Assembly (NCBI RefSeq): GCF_949987515.2
Contig: NW_027192672.1
Coordinates: forward strand, 1,612,001-1,676,000
Origin: Delphinus delphis
Taxonomy: Eukaryota; Chordata; Mammalia; Artiodactyla; Delphinidae
Reading direction: 5' to 3'
DNA: 64,000 bases
The notes under the pieces: generated by a model
Told to the model about the DNA's origin: nothing
What the model saw: only the letters and a program-made list of their open reading frames with translations
Database searches by the model: none
Shown here: positions 35,692 to 48,875 of the stretch, one piece after another
Layout of the letters: each line of letters begins with the position of its first letter
Numbering within the stretch: position 1 is the stretch's first letter
Position numbers and translations under genes: made by a program

Positions 35692-37910
35692 TTGAGTCCA
35701 TTTCGTTGAGCAAGGAGTAGCTCTTGTCTATTCCATATTTGGCTTAAGGAACTTTATCTGTGCTCATTTCAATCTCTGGTTTTATGCAGCACCCCAACTC
35801 ACCTTGACCCTTAAGCAAGCATAAGTTGGTTTTCTAAATTTGAGACCCTGTTCTGTTCTGTAATTCAGTTCCTGTGTAGCCAAGTTTACATTCCGTGTAT
35901 TACTGATATCTTATGATGTTTCTTTTTCTGTGTGACTTATTTCAGTTAGAATCATCATACCTGAATCCACTCATTGTGCTGCTAAGGGCCTGATGACATA
36001 GATTTCATTGCTGAGTGATATTGCTTTGTAAGTAAATACCACAACTTCTTTATCCATTTTTCACTTTCTGCGATGTTGAACTTGTACTGTAAACGAGGTT
36101 CTTGTAAACAGAGCCGTTCCAAACTTTGGGGTGGCTGTGTCTTTTTGATTTTAATTTCCCTAAGCTATAGGACCATAAGTGGCAGTGCCCTAGGCCCTGT
36201 TGCTTTGTTTTTTAGATGTTTCAGGAAACACCATACACTTCTCCCAAGTGTCTGTTGGCAATTTACATCCCGCCCATCAGCATAACAAGGCTCCCAGTTC
36301 TCCATGGCCTGTCCTGCCTTTCTGGATTTTACACTTTTTTCAGATGGCCCTTTTGACCGGGGGGAAGTGAGACTTCATTGTAGTGCAGATTTCCTTTGCA
36401 AGCTTGCTTGGTTGGCCAAAAAGGGCGTATGCGTTTTTTCCTGAATATATTCAGGAAAAAACGCATACGCCCTTTTTGGCCAAGTGCATCATTGTGGACG
36501 TTCTGCCTCTTTTCCTATGCTTTCAATGCAATTCCAGTCTACCTCCTGAAATCGGTTTCCTGCAATGTTGCCCCGCTTTCAAGTCCTCTTGGCAGCCTTA
36601 CTTCAGTCTATTTTTGGACGATAGCTGTCATTTATAACTCTGCAGGTTTGTGAATTACAGTGCCCCTGAGCTCCTTTCTTCAACTTGCTTTCTTGTGAGC
36701 TGGCCGCAAGACTGCTGGATGGCTTCAGGCCCTAATCTGGTTCCGGCACGGCACGCTGAGCCTTTGGTTATTTCCTCTTCCTGGTGGGAAATGAGAGTTA
36801 AATTTGCCCGTCCAGACACCTCCAGCTAGTCTCTCATTGGTTCTCGCTATTCCTGTTCATCTTCCACAGAAATTGCAAACTGGACCAAACAGGAGGTTAA
36901 AGGCGCTGAGTCTACAAGTGGGGAGAGTGTTAGTAAAGCGTCTGGAATGTTGCACCCGAGTACCAGGGAGGAAAACTGAGACATATTTGAACACGTCTCC
37001 CGTTCACATGGTTGATCATACTTGGGTTCCACATGCATGTTTTAGCTGAAGGAAGAATACCTTACACCTGGAGAGTTAAGACCCGTGTAATGGGTACCAT
37101 GCAATATGACTTCAAAGGGTCTTCATTTGCTCACGAACCTCTCCAATCCTATCACTGCTGCGTTTATGCCCCTGTACACATGCTTGATTCTCTTTCGGAG
37201 ACATAGCAATCCATAGGTTTTAAGATACTTACTAGTCAGGTACATTCTTAGGCGTTTAATATGCGGTGTTGAGTCCATTTCGTTGAGCAAGGAGTAGCTC
37301 TTGTCTATTCCATATTTGGCTTAAGGAACTTTATCTGTGCTCATTTCAATCTCTGGTTTTATGCAGCACCCCAACTCACCTTTCCCCTTAAGCAAGCATA
37401 AGTTGGTTTTCTAAATTTGAGACCCTGTTCTGTTTTGGAATGCAGTTCCTGTGTAGCCAAGTTTACATTCCGTGTATTACTGATATCTTATGATGTTTCT
37501 TTTTCTGTGTGACTTATTTCAGTTAGAATCATCGTACCTGAATCCACTCATTATGCTGCTACGGGCCTGATGACATAGATTTCATTGCTGAGTGATACCA
37601 CATTGTACGTAAGTACCACAAGTTTTTTATCCATTTTTCACTTTCTGTGATATTGAACTTGAACGGTAAACGAGGTTCTTGTAAACGGAGGCTTCCCAAA
37701 CTTTGGGGTGGCTGTGTCTTTTTTATTTTAATTTCCCTAAGCTATAGGACCATAAGTGGAAGTGCCCTAGGCTCTGTTGCTTTGTTTTTTAGATGTTTCA
37801 GGAAACACCATACACTTCTCCCGAGTGTCTGTTGGCAATTGACATCCCGCCCATCAGCATAACAAGGCTCCCAGTTCTCCATGGCCTGTCCTGCCTTTCT
37901 GGATTTTACA
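35100..37910 (+). repeat. Two-unit-spaced segmental duplication, copy 1 (partner about 38256-41066)
   Basis: About 2.8 kb recurs at an offset of 3156 bp (two units of 1579+1577). Shared private variants are GAGCCTTGGGTT, GAAATCAGAG, CCTAGGCCCTG, CGCAAGAC.GCTGGATGG, GAGTCTACAAG, CCTTACACCTGG, GGAGGCTTCCC and CAATTGACATCCC. Several single differences separate the copies, so it is older than the 4736-bp duplication. Confidence 0.8.
35692..37268 (+). repeat. Satellite monomer 22
   Basis: Length 1577, left block B, right block R3. Private change GCAATGTTGCCCC near 36563; GCAAGACTGCTGG near 36707. The palindrome at 36412-36483 is perfect. Sister of monomer 24. Confidence 0.94.
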
Positions 37911-38847
37911 CTTTTTTCAGATGGCCCTTTTCACCGGGGGGAAGTGAGACTTCATTGTAGTGCAGATTTCCTTTGCAAGCTTGCTTGGTTGGCCAAAAAG
38001 GGCGTATGCGTTTTTTCCTGAATATATTCAGGAAAAAACGCATACGCCCTTTTTGGCCAAGTGCATCATTGTGGACGTTCTGCCTCTTTTCCTATGCTTT
38101 CAATGCAATTCCAGTCTACCTCCTGAAATCGGTTTCCTGCAATTCTGCCCCGCTTTCAAGTCCTCTTGGCAGCCTTACTTCAGTCTATTTTTGGACGATA
38201 GCTGTCATTTATAACTCTGCAGGTTTGTGAATTACAGTGCCCCTGAGCTCCTTTCTTCAACTTGCTTTCTTGTGACCTGGCCGCAACAGCGCAGGATGGC
38301 TTCAGGCCCTAATCTGGTTCCGGCACGGCACGCTGAGCCTTGGGTTATTTCCTCTTCCTGGTGGGAAATCAGAGTTAAATTTGCCCGTCCAGACACCTCC
38401 AGCTACCCTCTCATTGGTTCTCGCTATTCCTGTTCATCTTCCGCAGAAATTGCAAACTGGGCCAAACAGGAGGTTAAAGGGACTGACTCTCCAAGTCGGG
38501 AGAGTGTTAGTAAAGCGTCTGGAATGTTACACCCGAGTACCAGGGTACGAAAACTGAGACATATTTGAACACGTCTCCCGATCACATGGTTGATCATACT
38601 CTAGGTTCCACATGCATGTTTTAGCTGAAGGAAGAATACCTTAAACCTGGGTAGTTGAAACCCGTGGAATGGGTACCATGCAATATGACTTCAAAGGGTC
38701 TTCATTTGCTCACGAACCTCTCCAATCCTATCACTGCTGCGTTTATGCCCCTGTACACATGTTTGATTCTCTTTCGGAGACATAGCAATCCATAGGTATT
38801 AAGATACTTACTAGGCAGGTACATTCTTAGGCGTTTAATATGCGGTG
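37269..38847 (+). repeat. Satellite monomer 23
   Basis: Length 1579, left block A (GAACTTGAACGG, GGAGGCTTCCC), right block R2. Private changes are TTTTCACCGGGG near 37929 and CAGCTACCCTC near 38401; the latter removes a stop and gives an accidental 113-codon frame. The palindrome at 37989-38060 is perfect. Confidence 0.94.
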
Positions 38848-41066
38848 TTGAGTCCATTTCGTTGAGCAAGGAGTAGCTCTTGTCTATTCCATATTTGGCT
38901 TAAGGAACTTTATCTGTGCTCATTTCAATCTCTGGTTTTATGCAGCACCCCAACTCACCTTTCCCCTTAAGCAAGCATAAGTTGGTTTTCTAAATTTGAG
39001 ACCCTGTTCTGTTCTGTAATTCAGTTCCTGTGTAGCCAAGTTTACATTCCGTGTATTACTGATATCTTATGATGTTTCTTTTTCTGTGTGACTTATTTCA
39101 GTTAGAATCATCATACCTGAATCCACTCATTGTGCTGCTAAGGGCCTGATGACATAGATTTCATTGCTGAGTGATATTGCTTTGTAAGTAAATACCACAA
39201 CTTCTTTATCCATTTTTCACTTTCTGCGATGTTGAACTTGTACTGTAAACGAGGTTCTTGTAAACAGAGCCGTTCCAAACTTTGGGGTGGCTGTGTCTTT
39301 TTGATTTTAATTTCCCTAAGCTATAGGACCATAAGTGGCAGTGCCCTAGGCCCTGTTGCTTTGTTTTTTAGATGTTTCAGGAAACACCATACACTTCTCC
39401 CAAGTGTCTGTTGGCAATTTACATCCCGCCCATCAGCATAACAAGGCTCCCAGTTCTCCATGGCCTGTCCTGCCTTTCTGGATTTTACACTTTTTTCAGA
39501 TGGCCCTTTTGACCGGGGGGAAGTGAGACTTCATTGTAGTGCAGATTTCCTTTGCAAGCTTGCTTGGTTGGCCAAAAAGGGCGTATGCGTTTTTTCCTGA
39601 ATATATTCAGGAAAAAACGCATACGCCCTTTTTGGCCAAGTGCATCATTGTGGACGTTCTGCCTCTTTTCCTATGCTTTCAATGCAATTCCAGTCTACCT
39701 CCTGAAATCGGTTTCCTGCAATTCTGCCCCGCTTTCAAGTCCTCTTGGCAGCCTTACTTCAGTCTATTTTTGGACGATAGCTGTCATTTATAACTCTGCA
39801 GGTTTGTGAATTACAGTGCCCCTGAGCTCCTTTCTTCAACTTGCTTTCTTGTGAGCTGGCCGCAAGACCGCTGGATGGCTTCAGGCCCTAATCTGGTTCG
39901 GGCACGGCACGCTGATCCTTTGGTTATTTCCTCTTCCTGGTGGGAAATGAGAGTTAAATTTGCCCGTCCAGACACCTCCAGCTAGTCTCTCATTGGTTCT
40001 CGCTATTCCTGTTCATCTTCCGCAGAAATTGCAAACTGGGCCAAACAGGAGGTTAAAGGCGCTGAGTCTACAAGTGGGGAGAATGTTAGTAAAGCGTCTG
40101 GAATGTTGCACCCGAGTACCAGGGAGGAAAACTGAGACATATTTGAACACGTCTCCCGTTCACATGGTTGATCATACTTGGGTTCCACATGCATGTTTTA
40201 GCTGAAGGAAGAATACCTTACACCTGGAGAGTTAAGACCTGTGTAATGGGTACCATGCAATATGACTTCAAAGGGTCTTCATTTGCTCACTAACCTCTCC
40301 AATCCTATCACTGCTGCGTTTATGCCCCTGTACACATGCTTGATTCTCTTTCAGAGACATAGCAATCCATAGGTTTTAAGATACTTACTAGTCAGGTACA
40401 TTCTTAGGCGTTTAATATGCGGTGTTGAGTCCATTTCGTTGAGCAAGGAGTAGCTCTTGTCTATTCCATATTTGGCTTAAGGAACTTTATCTGTGCTCAT
40501 TTCAATCTCTGGTTTTATGCAGCACCCCAACTCACCTTTACCCTTAAGCAAGCATAAGTTGGTTTTCTAAATTTGAGACCCTGTTCTGTTTTGGAATGCA
40601 GTTCCTGTGTAGCCAAGTTTACATTCCGTGTATTACTGATATCTTATGATGTTTCTTTTTCTGTGTGACTTATTTCAGTTAGAATCATCGTACCTGAATC
40701 CACTCATTATGCTGCTACGGGCCTGATGACATAGATTTCATTGCTGAGTGATACCGCATTGTACGTAAGTACCACAAGTTTTTTATCCATTTTTCACTTT
40801 CTGTGATATTGAACTTGAACGGTAAACGAGGTTCTTGTAAACGGAGGCTTCCCAAACTTTGGGGTGGCTGTGTCTTTTTGATTTTAATTTCCCTAAGCTA
40901 TAGGACCATAAGTGGAAGTGCCCTAGGCTCTGTTGCTTTGTTTTTTAGATGTTTCAGGAAACACCATACACTTCTCCCGAGTGTCTGTTGGCAATTGACA
41001 TCCCGCCCATCAGCATAACAAGGCTCCCAGTTCTCCATGGCCTGTCCTGCCTTTCTGGATTTTACA
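38256..41066 (+). repeat. Two-unit-spaced segmental duplication, copy 2 (partner about 35100-37910)
   Basis: Second copy at a 3156-bp offset, carrying the same marker set. It ends within monomer 25, after which that unit takes on different right-half variants (CGGCAGG, CAGGATGTC). Confidence 0.8.
38848..40424 (+). repeat. Satellite monomer 24
   Basis: Length 1577, left block B, right block R3. It has GCAAGACCGCTGG and GGTTCGGGCACGG. The palindrome at 39568-39639 is perfect. Sister of monomer 22. Confidence 0.94.
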
Positions 41067-42003
41067 CTTTTTTCAGATGGCCCTTTTGACCGGGGAGAAG
41101 TGAGACTTCATTGTAGTGCAGATTTCCTTTGCAAGCTTGCTTGGTTGGCCAAAAAGGGCGTATGCGTTTTTTCCTGAATATATTCAGGAAAAAACGCATA
41201 CGCCCTTTTTGGCCAAGTGCATCATTGTGGACGTTCTGCCTCTTTTCCTATGCTTTCAATGCAATTCCAGTCTACCTCCTGAAATCGGTTTCCTGCAATT
41301 CTGCCCCGCTTTCAAGTCCTCTTGGCAGCCTTACTTCAGTCTATTTTTGGACGATAGCTGTCATTTATAACTCGGCAGGTTTGTGAATTACAGTGCCCCT
41401 GAGCTCCTTTCTTCAACTCGCTTTCTTGTGACCTGGCCGCAACACCGCAGGATGTCTTCAGGCCCTAATCTGGTTCTGGCACGGCACGCTGAGCCTTTGG
41501 TTAATTCCTCTTCCTGGTGGGAAATGAGAGTTAAATTTGCCCATCCAGACACCTCCAGCTAGTCTCTCATTGGTTCTCGCTATTCCTGTTCATCTTCCAC
41601 AGAAATTGCAAACTGGGCCAAACAGGAGGTTAAAGGGACTGACTCTCCAAGTGGGGAGAGTGTTAGTAAAGCGTCTGGAATGTTGCACCCGAGTACCAGG
41701 GTACGAAAACTGAGACATATTTGAACACGTCTCCCGATCACATGGTTGATCATACTCTAGGTTCCACATGCATGTTTTAGCTGAAGGAAGAATACCTTAA
41801 ACCTCGGTAGTTGAAACCCGTGGAATGGGTACCATGCAATATGACTTCAAAGGGTCTTCATTTGCTCACTAACCTCTCCAATCCTATCACTGCTGCGTTT
41901 ATACCCCTGTACACATGCTTGATTCTCTTTCGGAGACATAGCAATCCATAGGTTTTAAGATACTTACTAGTCAGGTACATTCTTAGGCGTTTAATATGCG
42001 GTG
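40425..42003 (+). repeat. Satellite monomer 25
   Basis: Length 1579, left block A, right block R2 (CCTCGGTAGTTG near 41802, shared with monomer 27). Private change AACTCGGCAGG near 41372. The palindrome at 41145-41216 is perfect. Confidence 0.94.
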
Positions 42004-43583
42004 TTGAGTCCATTTCGTTGAGCAAGGAGTAGCTCTTGTCTATTCCATATTTGGCTTAAGGAACTTTATCTGTGCTCATTTCAATCTCTGGTTTTATGCA
42101 GCACCCCAACTCACCTTTCCCCTTAAGCAAGCATAAGTTGGTTTTCTAAATTTGAGACCCTGTTCTGTTTTGGAATGCAGTTCCTGTGTAGCCAAGTTTA
42201 CATTCCGTGTATTAGTGATATCTTATGATGTTTCTTTTTCTGTGTGACTTATTTCAGTTAGAATCATCGTACCTGAATCTACTCATTATGCTGCTACGGG
42301 CCTGATGACATAGATTTCATTGCTGAGTGATACTGCATTGTACGTAAGTACCACAAGTTCTTTATCCATTTTTCACTTTCTGTGATATTGAACTTGTACG
42401 GTAAACGAGGTTCTTGTAAACAGAGGCGTCCCAAACTTTGGGGTGGCTGTGTCTTTTTGATTTTAATTTCCCTAAGCTATAGGACCATAAGTGGAAGTGC
42501 CCTAGGCTCTGTTGCTTTGATTTTTAGATGTTTCAGGAAACACCATACACTTCTCCCGAGTGTCTGTTGGCAATTTACATCTCGCCCATCAGCATAACAA
42601 GGCTCCCAGTTCTCCATGGCCTGTCCTGCCTTTCTGGATTTTACACTTTTTTCAGATGGCCCTTTTGACCGGGGGGAAGTGAGACTTCATTGTAGTGCAG
42701 ATTTCCTTTGCAAGTTTGCTTGGTTGGCCAAAAAGGGCGTATGCGTTTTTTCCTGAATATATTCAGGAAAAAACGCATACGCCCTTTTTGGCCAAGTGCA
42801 TCATTGTGGACGTTCTGCCTCTTTTCCTATGCTTTCAATGCAATTCCAGTCTACCTCCTGAAATCGGTTTCCTGCAATTCTGCCCCGCTTTCAAGTCCTC
42901 TTGGCAGCCTTACTTCAGTCTATTTTTGGACGATAGCTGTCATTTATACCTCTGCAGGTTTGTGAATTACAGTGCCCCTGAGCTCCTTTCTTCAACTCGC
43001 TTTCTTGTGACCTGGCCGCAACACCACAGGATGGCTTCAGGCCCTAATCTGGTTCCGGCCCGGCATGCTCAGCCTTTGGTTAATTCCTCTTCCTGGTGGG
43101 AAATGAGAGTTAAATTTGCCCGTCCAGACACCTCCAGCTAGCCTCTCATTGGTTCTCGCTATTCCTGTTCATCTTCCAAAGAAATTGCAAACTGAGCCAA
43201 ACAGGAGGTTAAAGGGACTGACTCTCCAAGTCGGGAGAGTGTTAGTAAAGCGTCTGGAATGTTGCACCCGAGTACCAGGGGAGGAAACCTGAGACATATT
43301 TGAACACGTCTCCCGTTCACATGGTTGATCATACACTGGGTTCCACATGCATGTTTTAGCTGAAGGAAGAATACCTTAAACCTGGAGAGTTGAGACCCGT
43401 GTAATGGGTACCATGCAATATGACTTCAAAGGGTCTTCATTTGCTCACCGAACCTCTCCAATCCTATCACTGCTGCGTTTATGCCCCTGTACACACGCTT
43501 GATTCTCTTTTGGAGACATAGCAATCCATAGGTTTTAAGATACTTACTAGTCATGTACATTCTTAGGCGTTTAATATGGGGTT
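42004..43583 (+). repeat. Satellite monomer 26
   Basis: Length 1580, left block A, right block R1 (GAGGAAACCTGAG, ATACACTGGG). TTTATACCTCTG replaces the usual TTTATAACTCTG near 42949, removing a stop and lengthening the accidental plus-strand frame to 148 codons. The palindrome at 42724-42795 is perfect. Confidence 0.94.
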
Positions 43584-45162
43584 TTGAGTCCATTTCGTTG
43601 AGCAAGGAGTAGCTCTTGTCTATTCCATATTTGGCTTAAGGAACTTTATCTGTGCTCATTTCAATCTCTGGTTTTATGCAGCACCCCAACTCACCTTTCC
43701 CCTTAAGCAAGCATAAGTTGGTTTTCTAAATTTGAGACCCTGTTCTGTTTTGGAATGCAGTTCCTGTGTAGCCAAGTTTACATTCCGTGTATTAGTGATA
43801 TCTTATGATGTTTCTTTTTCTGTGTGACTTATTTCAGTTAGAATCATCGTACCTGAATCCACTCATTATGCTGCTACGGGCCTGATGACATAGATTTCAT
43901 TGCTGAGTGATACTGCATTGTACGTAAGTACAACAAGTTCTTTATCCATTTTTCACTTTCTGTGATATTGAACTTGTACGGCAAACGGGGTTCTTGTAAA
44001 CGGAGGCGTCCCAAACTTTGGGGTGGCTGTGTCTTTTTGATTTTAATTTCCCTAAGCTATAGGACCATAAGTGGAAGTGCCCTAGGCTCTGTTGCTTTGT
44101 TTTTTAGATGTTTCAGGAAACACCATACACTTCTCCTGAGTGTCTGTTGGCAATTTACATCCCGCCCATGAGCATAAGAAGGCTCCCAGTTCTCCATGGC
44201 CTGTCCTGCCTTTCTGGATTTTACACTTTTTTCAGATGGCCCTTTTGACCGGGGGGAAGTGAGACTTCATTGTAGTGCAGATTTCCTTTGCAAGCTTGCT
44301 TGGTTGGCCAAAAAGGGCGTATGCGTTTTTTCCTGAATATATTCAGGAAAAAACGCATACGCCCTTTTTGGCCAAGTGCATCATTGTGGACGTTCTGCCT
44401 CTTTTCCTATGCTTTCAATGCAATTCCAGTCTACCTCCTGAAATCGGTTTCCTGCAATTCTGCCCCGCTTTCAAGTCCTCTTGGCAGCCTTACTTCAGTC
44501 TATTTTTGGACGATAGCTGTCATTTATAACTCTGCAGGTTTGTGAATTACAGTGCCCCTGAGCTCCTTTCTTCAACTTGCTTTCTTGTGACCTGGCCGCA
44601 ACACCGCAGGATGGCTTCAGGCCCTAATCTGGTTCCGGCACGGCACGCTGAGCCTTTGGTTAATTCCTCTTCCTGGTGGGAAATGAGAGTTAAATTTGCC
44701 CGTTCAGACACCTCCAGCTAGTCTCTCATTGGTTCTCTCTATTCCTGTTCATCTTCCACAGAAATTGCAAACTGGGTCAAACAGGAGGTTAAAGGGACTG
44801 ACTCTCCAAGTGGGGAGAGTGTTAGTAAAGCGTCTGGAATGTTGCACCCGAGTACCAGGGTACGAAAACTGAGACATATTTGTACACATCTCCCGATCAC
44901 ATGGTTGATCATACTCTAGGTTCCACATGCATGTTTTAGCTGAAGGAAGAATACCTTAAACCTCGGTAGTTGAAACCCGTGGAATGGGTACCATGCAATA
45001 TGACTTCAAAGGGTCTTCATTTGCTCACTAACCTCTCCAATCCTATCACTGCTGCGTTTATGGCCCTGTACACATGCTTGATTCTCTTTCGGAGACATAG
45101 CAATCCATAGGTTTTAAGATACTTACTAGTCAGGTACATTCTTAGGCGTTTAATATGCGGTG
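43584..45162 (+). repeat. Satellite monomer 27
   Basis: Length 1579, left block A (CGGCAAACGGGG), right block R2 with CCTCGGTAGTTG. The palindrome at 44304-44375 is perfect. Confidence 0.94.
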
Positions 45163-46742
45163 TTGAGTCCATTTCGTTGAGCAAGGAGTAGCTCTTGTCT
45201 ATTCCATATTTGGCTTAAGGAACTTTATCTGTGCTCATTTCAATCTCTGGTTTTATGCAGCATCCCAACTCACCTTTCCCCTTAAGCAAGCATAAGTTGG
45301 TTTTCTAAATTTGAGACCCTGTTCTGTTTTGGAATGCAGTTCCTGTGTAGCCAAGTTTACATTCCGTGTATTAGTGATATCTTATGATGTTTCTTTTTCT
45401 GTGTGACTTATTTCAGTTAGAATCATCGTACCTGAATCTACTCATTATGCTGCTACGGGCCTGATGACATAGATTTCATTGCTGAGTGATACTGCATTGT
45501 ACGTAAGTACCACAAGTTCTTTATCCATTTTTCACTTTCTGCGATGTTGAACTTGTACTGTAAACGAGGTTCTTGTAAACAGTGCCGTTCCAAACTTTGG
45601 GGTGGCTGTGTCTTTTTTATTTTAATTTCCCTAAAGTATGGGACCATAAGTGGAAGTGCCCTAGGCTCTGTTGCTTTGTTTTTTAGATGTTTCAGGAAAC
45701 ACCATACACTTCTCCTGAGTGTCTGTTGGCAATTTACATCCCGCCTATCAGCATAACAAGGCTCCCAGTTCTCCATGGCCTGTCCTGCCTTTCTGGATTT
45801 TACACTTTTTTCAGATGGCCCTTTTGACCGGGGGGAAGTGAGACTTCATTGTAGTGCAGATTTCCTTTGCAAGCTTGCTTGGTTGGCCAAAAAGGGCGTA
45901 TGCGTTTTTTCCTGAATATATTCAGGAAAAAACGCATACGCCCTTTTTGGCCAAGTGCATCATTGTGGACGTTCTGCCTCTTTTCCTATGCTTTCAATGC
46001 AATTCCAGTCTACCTCCTGAAATCGGTTTCCTGCAATTCTGCCCCGCTTTCAAGTCCTCTTGGCAGCCTTACTTCAGTCTATTTTTGGGCGATAGCTGTC
46101 ATTTATAACTCTGCAGGTTTGTGAATTACAGTGCCCCTGAGCTCCTTTCTTCAACTCGCTTTCTTGTAACCTGGCTGCAACACCGCAGGATGGCTTCAGG
46201 CCCTAATCTGGTTCCGGCCTGGCATGCTGAGCCTTTGGTTAATTCCTCTTCCTGGTGGGAAATGAGAGTTAAATTTGCCCGTCCAGACACCTCCAGCTAG
46301 CCTCTCATTGGTTCTCGCTATTCCTGTTCATCTTCCGCAGAAATTGCAAACTGGGCCAAACAGGAGGTTAAAGGCGCTGACTCTCCAAGTGGGGAGAGTG
46401 TTAGTAAAGCATCTGGAATGTTGCACCCGAGTACCAGGGGAGGAAAACTGAGACATATTTGAACACGTCTCCCGATCACATGGTTGATCATACTCTGGGT
46501 TCCACATGCATGTTTTAGCTGAATGAAGAATACCTAAAACCTGGGTAGTTGAAACCCGTGGAATGGGTACCATGCAATATGACTTCAAATGGTCTTCATT
46601 TGCTCACTGAAGCTCTCCAATCGTATCACTGCTGCGTTTATGCCCCTGTACACATGCTTGATTCTCTTTCGGAGACATAGCATTCCATACGTTTTAAGAT
46701 ACTTACTAGTCAGGTACATTCTTAGGCGTTTAATATGCGGTG
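45163..46742 (+). repeat. Satellite monomer 28 (A to B mosaic)
   Basis: Length 1580. The left block is A up to GTAAGTACCACAAG near 45515, then B from GCGATGTTGAAC at 45541. Right block mixes R1 (CTCTGGGTTCC) and R2 (GGGTAGTTGAAACC). TTTTTGGGCGATAG near 46085 is shared only with monomer 31. The palindrome at 45883-45954 is perfect. Confidence 0.94.
45453..45776 (-). pseudogene. L1 ORF2 C-terminal relic, open 107 codons (monomer 28)
   Basis: The minus-strand frame reads S-V-W-C-F-L-K-H-L-K-N near residues 23-33 and ends with KWIKNLWYLRTMQYHSAMK near residues 83-101, both C-terminal L1 ORF2 landmarks at the expected spacing. It also fixes the L1 3' UTR boundary at about unit position 290. The ATG is a chance codon, and the catalytic endonuclease and RT domains are absent. 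An inert relic, but the clearest protein-level proof that the satellite is built from L1. Confidence 0.85.
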
Positions 46743-48875
46743 TTGAGTCCATTTCGTTGAGCAAGGAGTAGCTCTTGTCTATTCCATATTTGGCTTAAGG
46801 AACTTTATCTGTGCTCATTTCAATCTCTGGTTTTATGCAGCACCCCAACTCACCTTTACCCTTAAGCAAGCATAAGTTGGTTTTCTAAATTTGAGACCCT
46901 GTTCTGTCCTGTAATTCAGTTCCTGTGTAGCCAAGTTTCCATTCCGTGTATTACTGATATCTTATGATGTTTCTTTTTCTGTGTGACTTATTTCAGTTAG
47001 AATCATCATACCTGAATCCACTCATTGTGCTGTTAAGGGCCTTATGACACAGATTTCATTGCTGAGTGATATTGCTTTGTAAGTAAATACCACAACTTCT
47101 TTATCCATTTTTCACTTTCTGCGGTGTTGAACTTGTACTATAAACGAGGTTCTTGTAAACAGAGCCGTTCCAAACTTTGGGGTGGCTGTGTCTTTTTGAT
47201 TTTAATTTCCCTAAGGTATAGGACCATAAGTGGAAGTGCCCTAGGTTCTGTTGCTTTGTTTTTTAGATGTTTCAGGAAACACCATACACTTCTCCCGAGT
47301 GGTTGTTGGCAATTTACATCCCGGCCATCAGCATAACAAGGCTCCCAGTCCTCCATGGCCTGTCCTGCCTTTCTGGATTTTACACTTTTTTCAGATGGCC
47401 CTTTTGACCGGGGGGAAGTGAGACTTCATGTTAGTGCAGATTTCCTTTGCAAGCTTGCTTGGTTGGCCAAAAAGGGCGTATGCGTTTTTTCCTGAATATA
47501 TTCAGGAAAAAACGCATACGCCCTTTTTGGCCAAGTGCATCATTGTGGACGTTCTGCCTCTTTTCCTATGCTTTCAATGCAATTCCAGTCTACCTCCTGA
47601 AATCGGTTTCCTGCAATTCTGCCCCGCTTTCAAGTCCTCTTGGCAGCCTTACTTCAGTCTATTTTTGGACGATAGCTGTCATTTATACCTCTGCAGGTTT
47701 GTGAATTACAGTGCCCCTGAGCTCCTTTCTTCAACTCGCTTTCTTTTGAGCTGGCCGCAACACCGCAGGATGGCTTCAGGCCCTAATCTGGTTCCGGTAC
47801 GGCACGCTGAGCCTTTGGTTATTTCCTCTTCCTGGTGGGAAATGAGAGTTAAATTTGCCCGTCCAGACACCTCCAGCTAGCCTCTCATTGGTTCTCGCTA
47901 TTCCTGTTCATCTTCCGCAGAAATTGCAAACTGGGCCAAACAGGAGGTTAAAGGCGCTGACTCTCCAAGTGGGGAGAGTGTTAGTAAAGCGTCTGGAATG
48001 TTGCACCCGAGTACCAGGGGAGGAAAACTGAGACATATTTGAACACGTCTCCCGATCACATGGTTGATCATACTCTGGGTTCCACATGCATGTTTTAGCT
48101 GAAGGAAGAATACCTAAAACCTGGGTAGTTGAATCCCGTGGAATGGGTACCATGCAATATGACTTCAAAGGGTCTTCATTTGCTCACCGAACCTCTCCAA
48201 TCCTATCACTGCTGCGTTTATGCCCCTGTACACATGCTTGATTCTCTTTCGGAGACATAGCAATCCATAGGTTTTAAGATACTTACTAGTCAGGTACATT
48301 CTTAGGCGTTTAATATGCGGTGTTGAGTCCATTTCGTTGAGCAAGGAGTAGCTCTTGTCTATTCCATATTTGGCTTAAGGAACTTTATCTGTGCTCATTT
48401 CAATCTCTGGTTTTATGCAGCACCCCAACTCACCTTTACCCTTAAGCAAGCATAAGTTGGTTTTCTAAATTTGAGACCCTGTTCTGTTCTGTAATTCAGT
48501 TCCTGTGTAGCCAAGTTTCCATTCCGTGTATTACTGATATCTTATGATGTTTCTTTTTCTGTGTGACTTATTTCAGTTAGAATCATCATACCTGAATCCA
48601 CTCATTGTGCTGCTAAGGGCCTGATGACACAGATTTCATTGCTGAGTGATATTGCTTTGTAAGTAAATACCACAACTTCTTTATCCATTTTTCACTTTCT
48701 GCGATGTGGAACTTGTACTGTAAATGAGGTTCTTGTAAACAGAGCCGTTCCAAACTTTGGGGTGGCTGTGTCTTTTTGATTTTAATTTCCCTAAGCTATA
48801 GGACCATAAGTGGAAGTGCCCTAGGCTCTGTTGCTTTGTTTTTTAGATGTTTCAGGAAACACCATACACTTCTCC
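45640..48875 (+). repeat. Three-unit-spaced segmental duplication, copy 1 (partner 50380-53615)
   Basis: About 3.2 kb recurs at an offset of 4740 bp (three units of 1580). Shared private variants include AAGTATGGG/AGGTATGGG, TTTGGGCGATAG, CTTGTAACCTGGCTG, CAGTCCTCCATGG, CTTCATGTTAGTG, TATACCTCTG, GTTGAATCCCGTG and GATGTGGAACTT. I count about seven differences by eye. Confidence 0.85.
46743..48322 (+). repeat. Satellite monomer 29
   Basis: Length 1580, left block B (GCTGTTAAGGGCCTTATG), right block mixed (CTCTGGGTTCC, GTTGAATCCCGTGG). CTTCATGTTAGTG near 47425 and TTTATACCTCTG near 47685 together make an accidental 150-codon frame. The palindrome at 47463-47534 is perfect. Confidence 0.94.
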
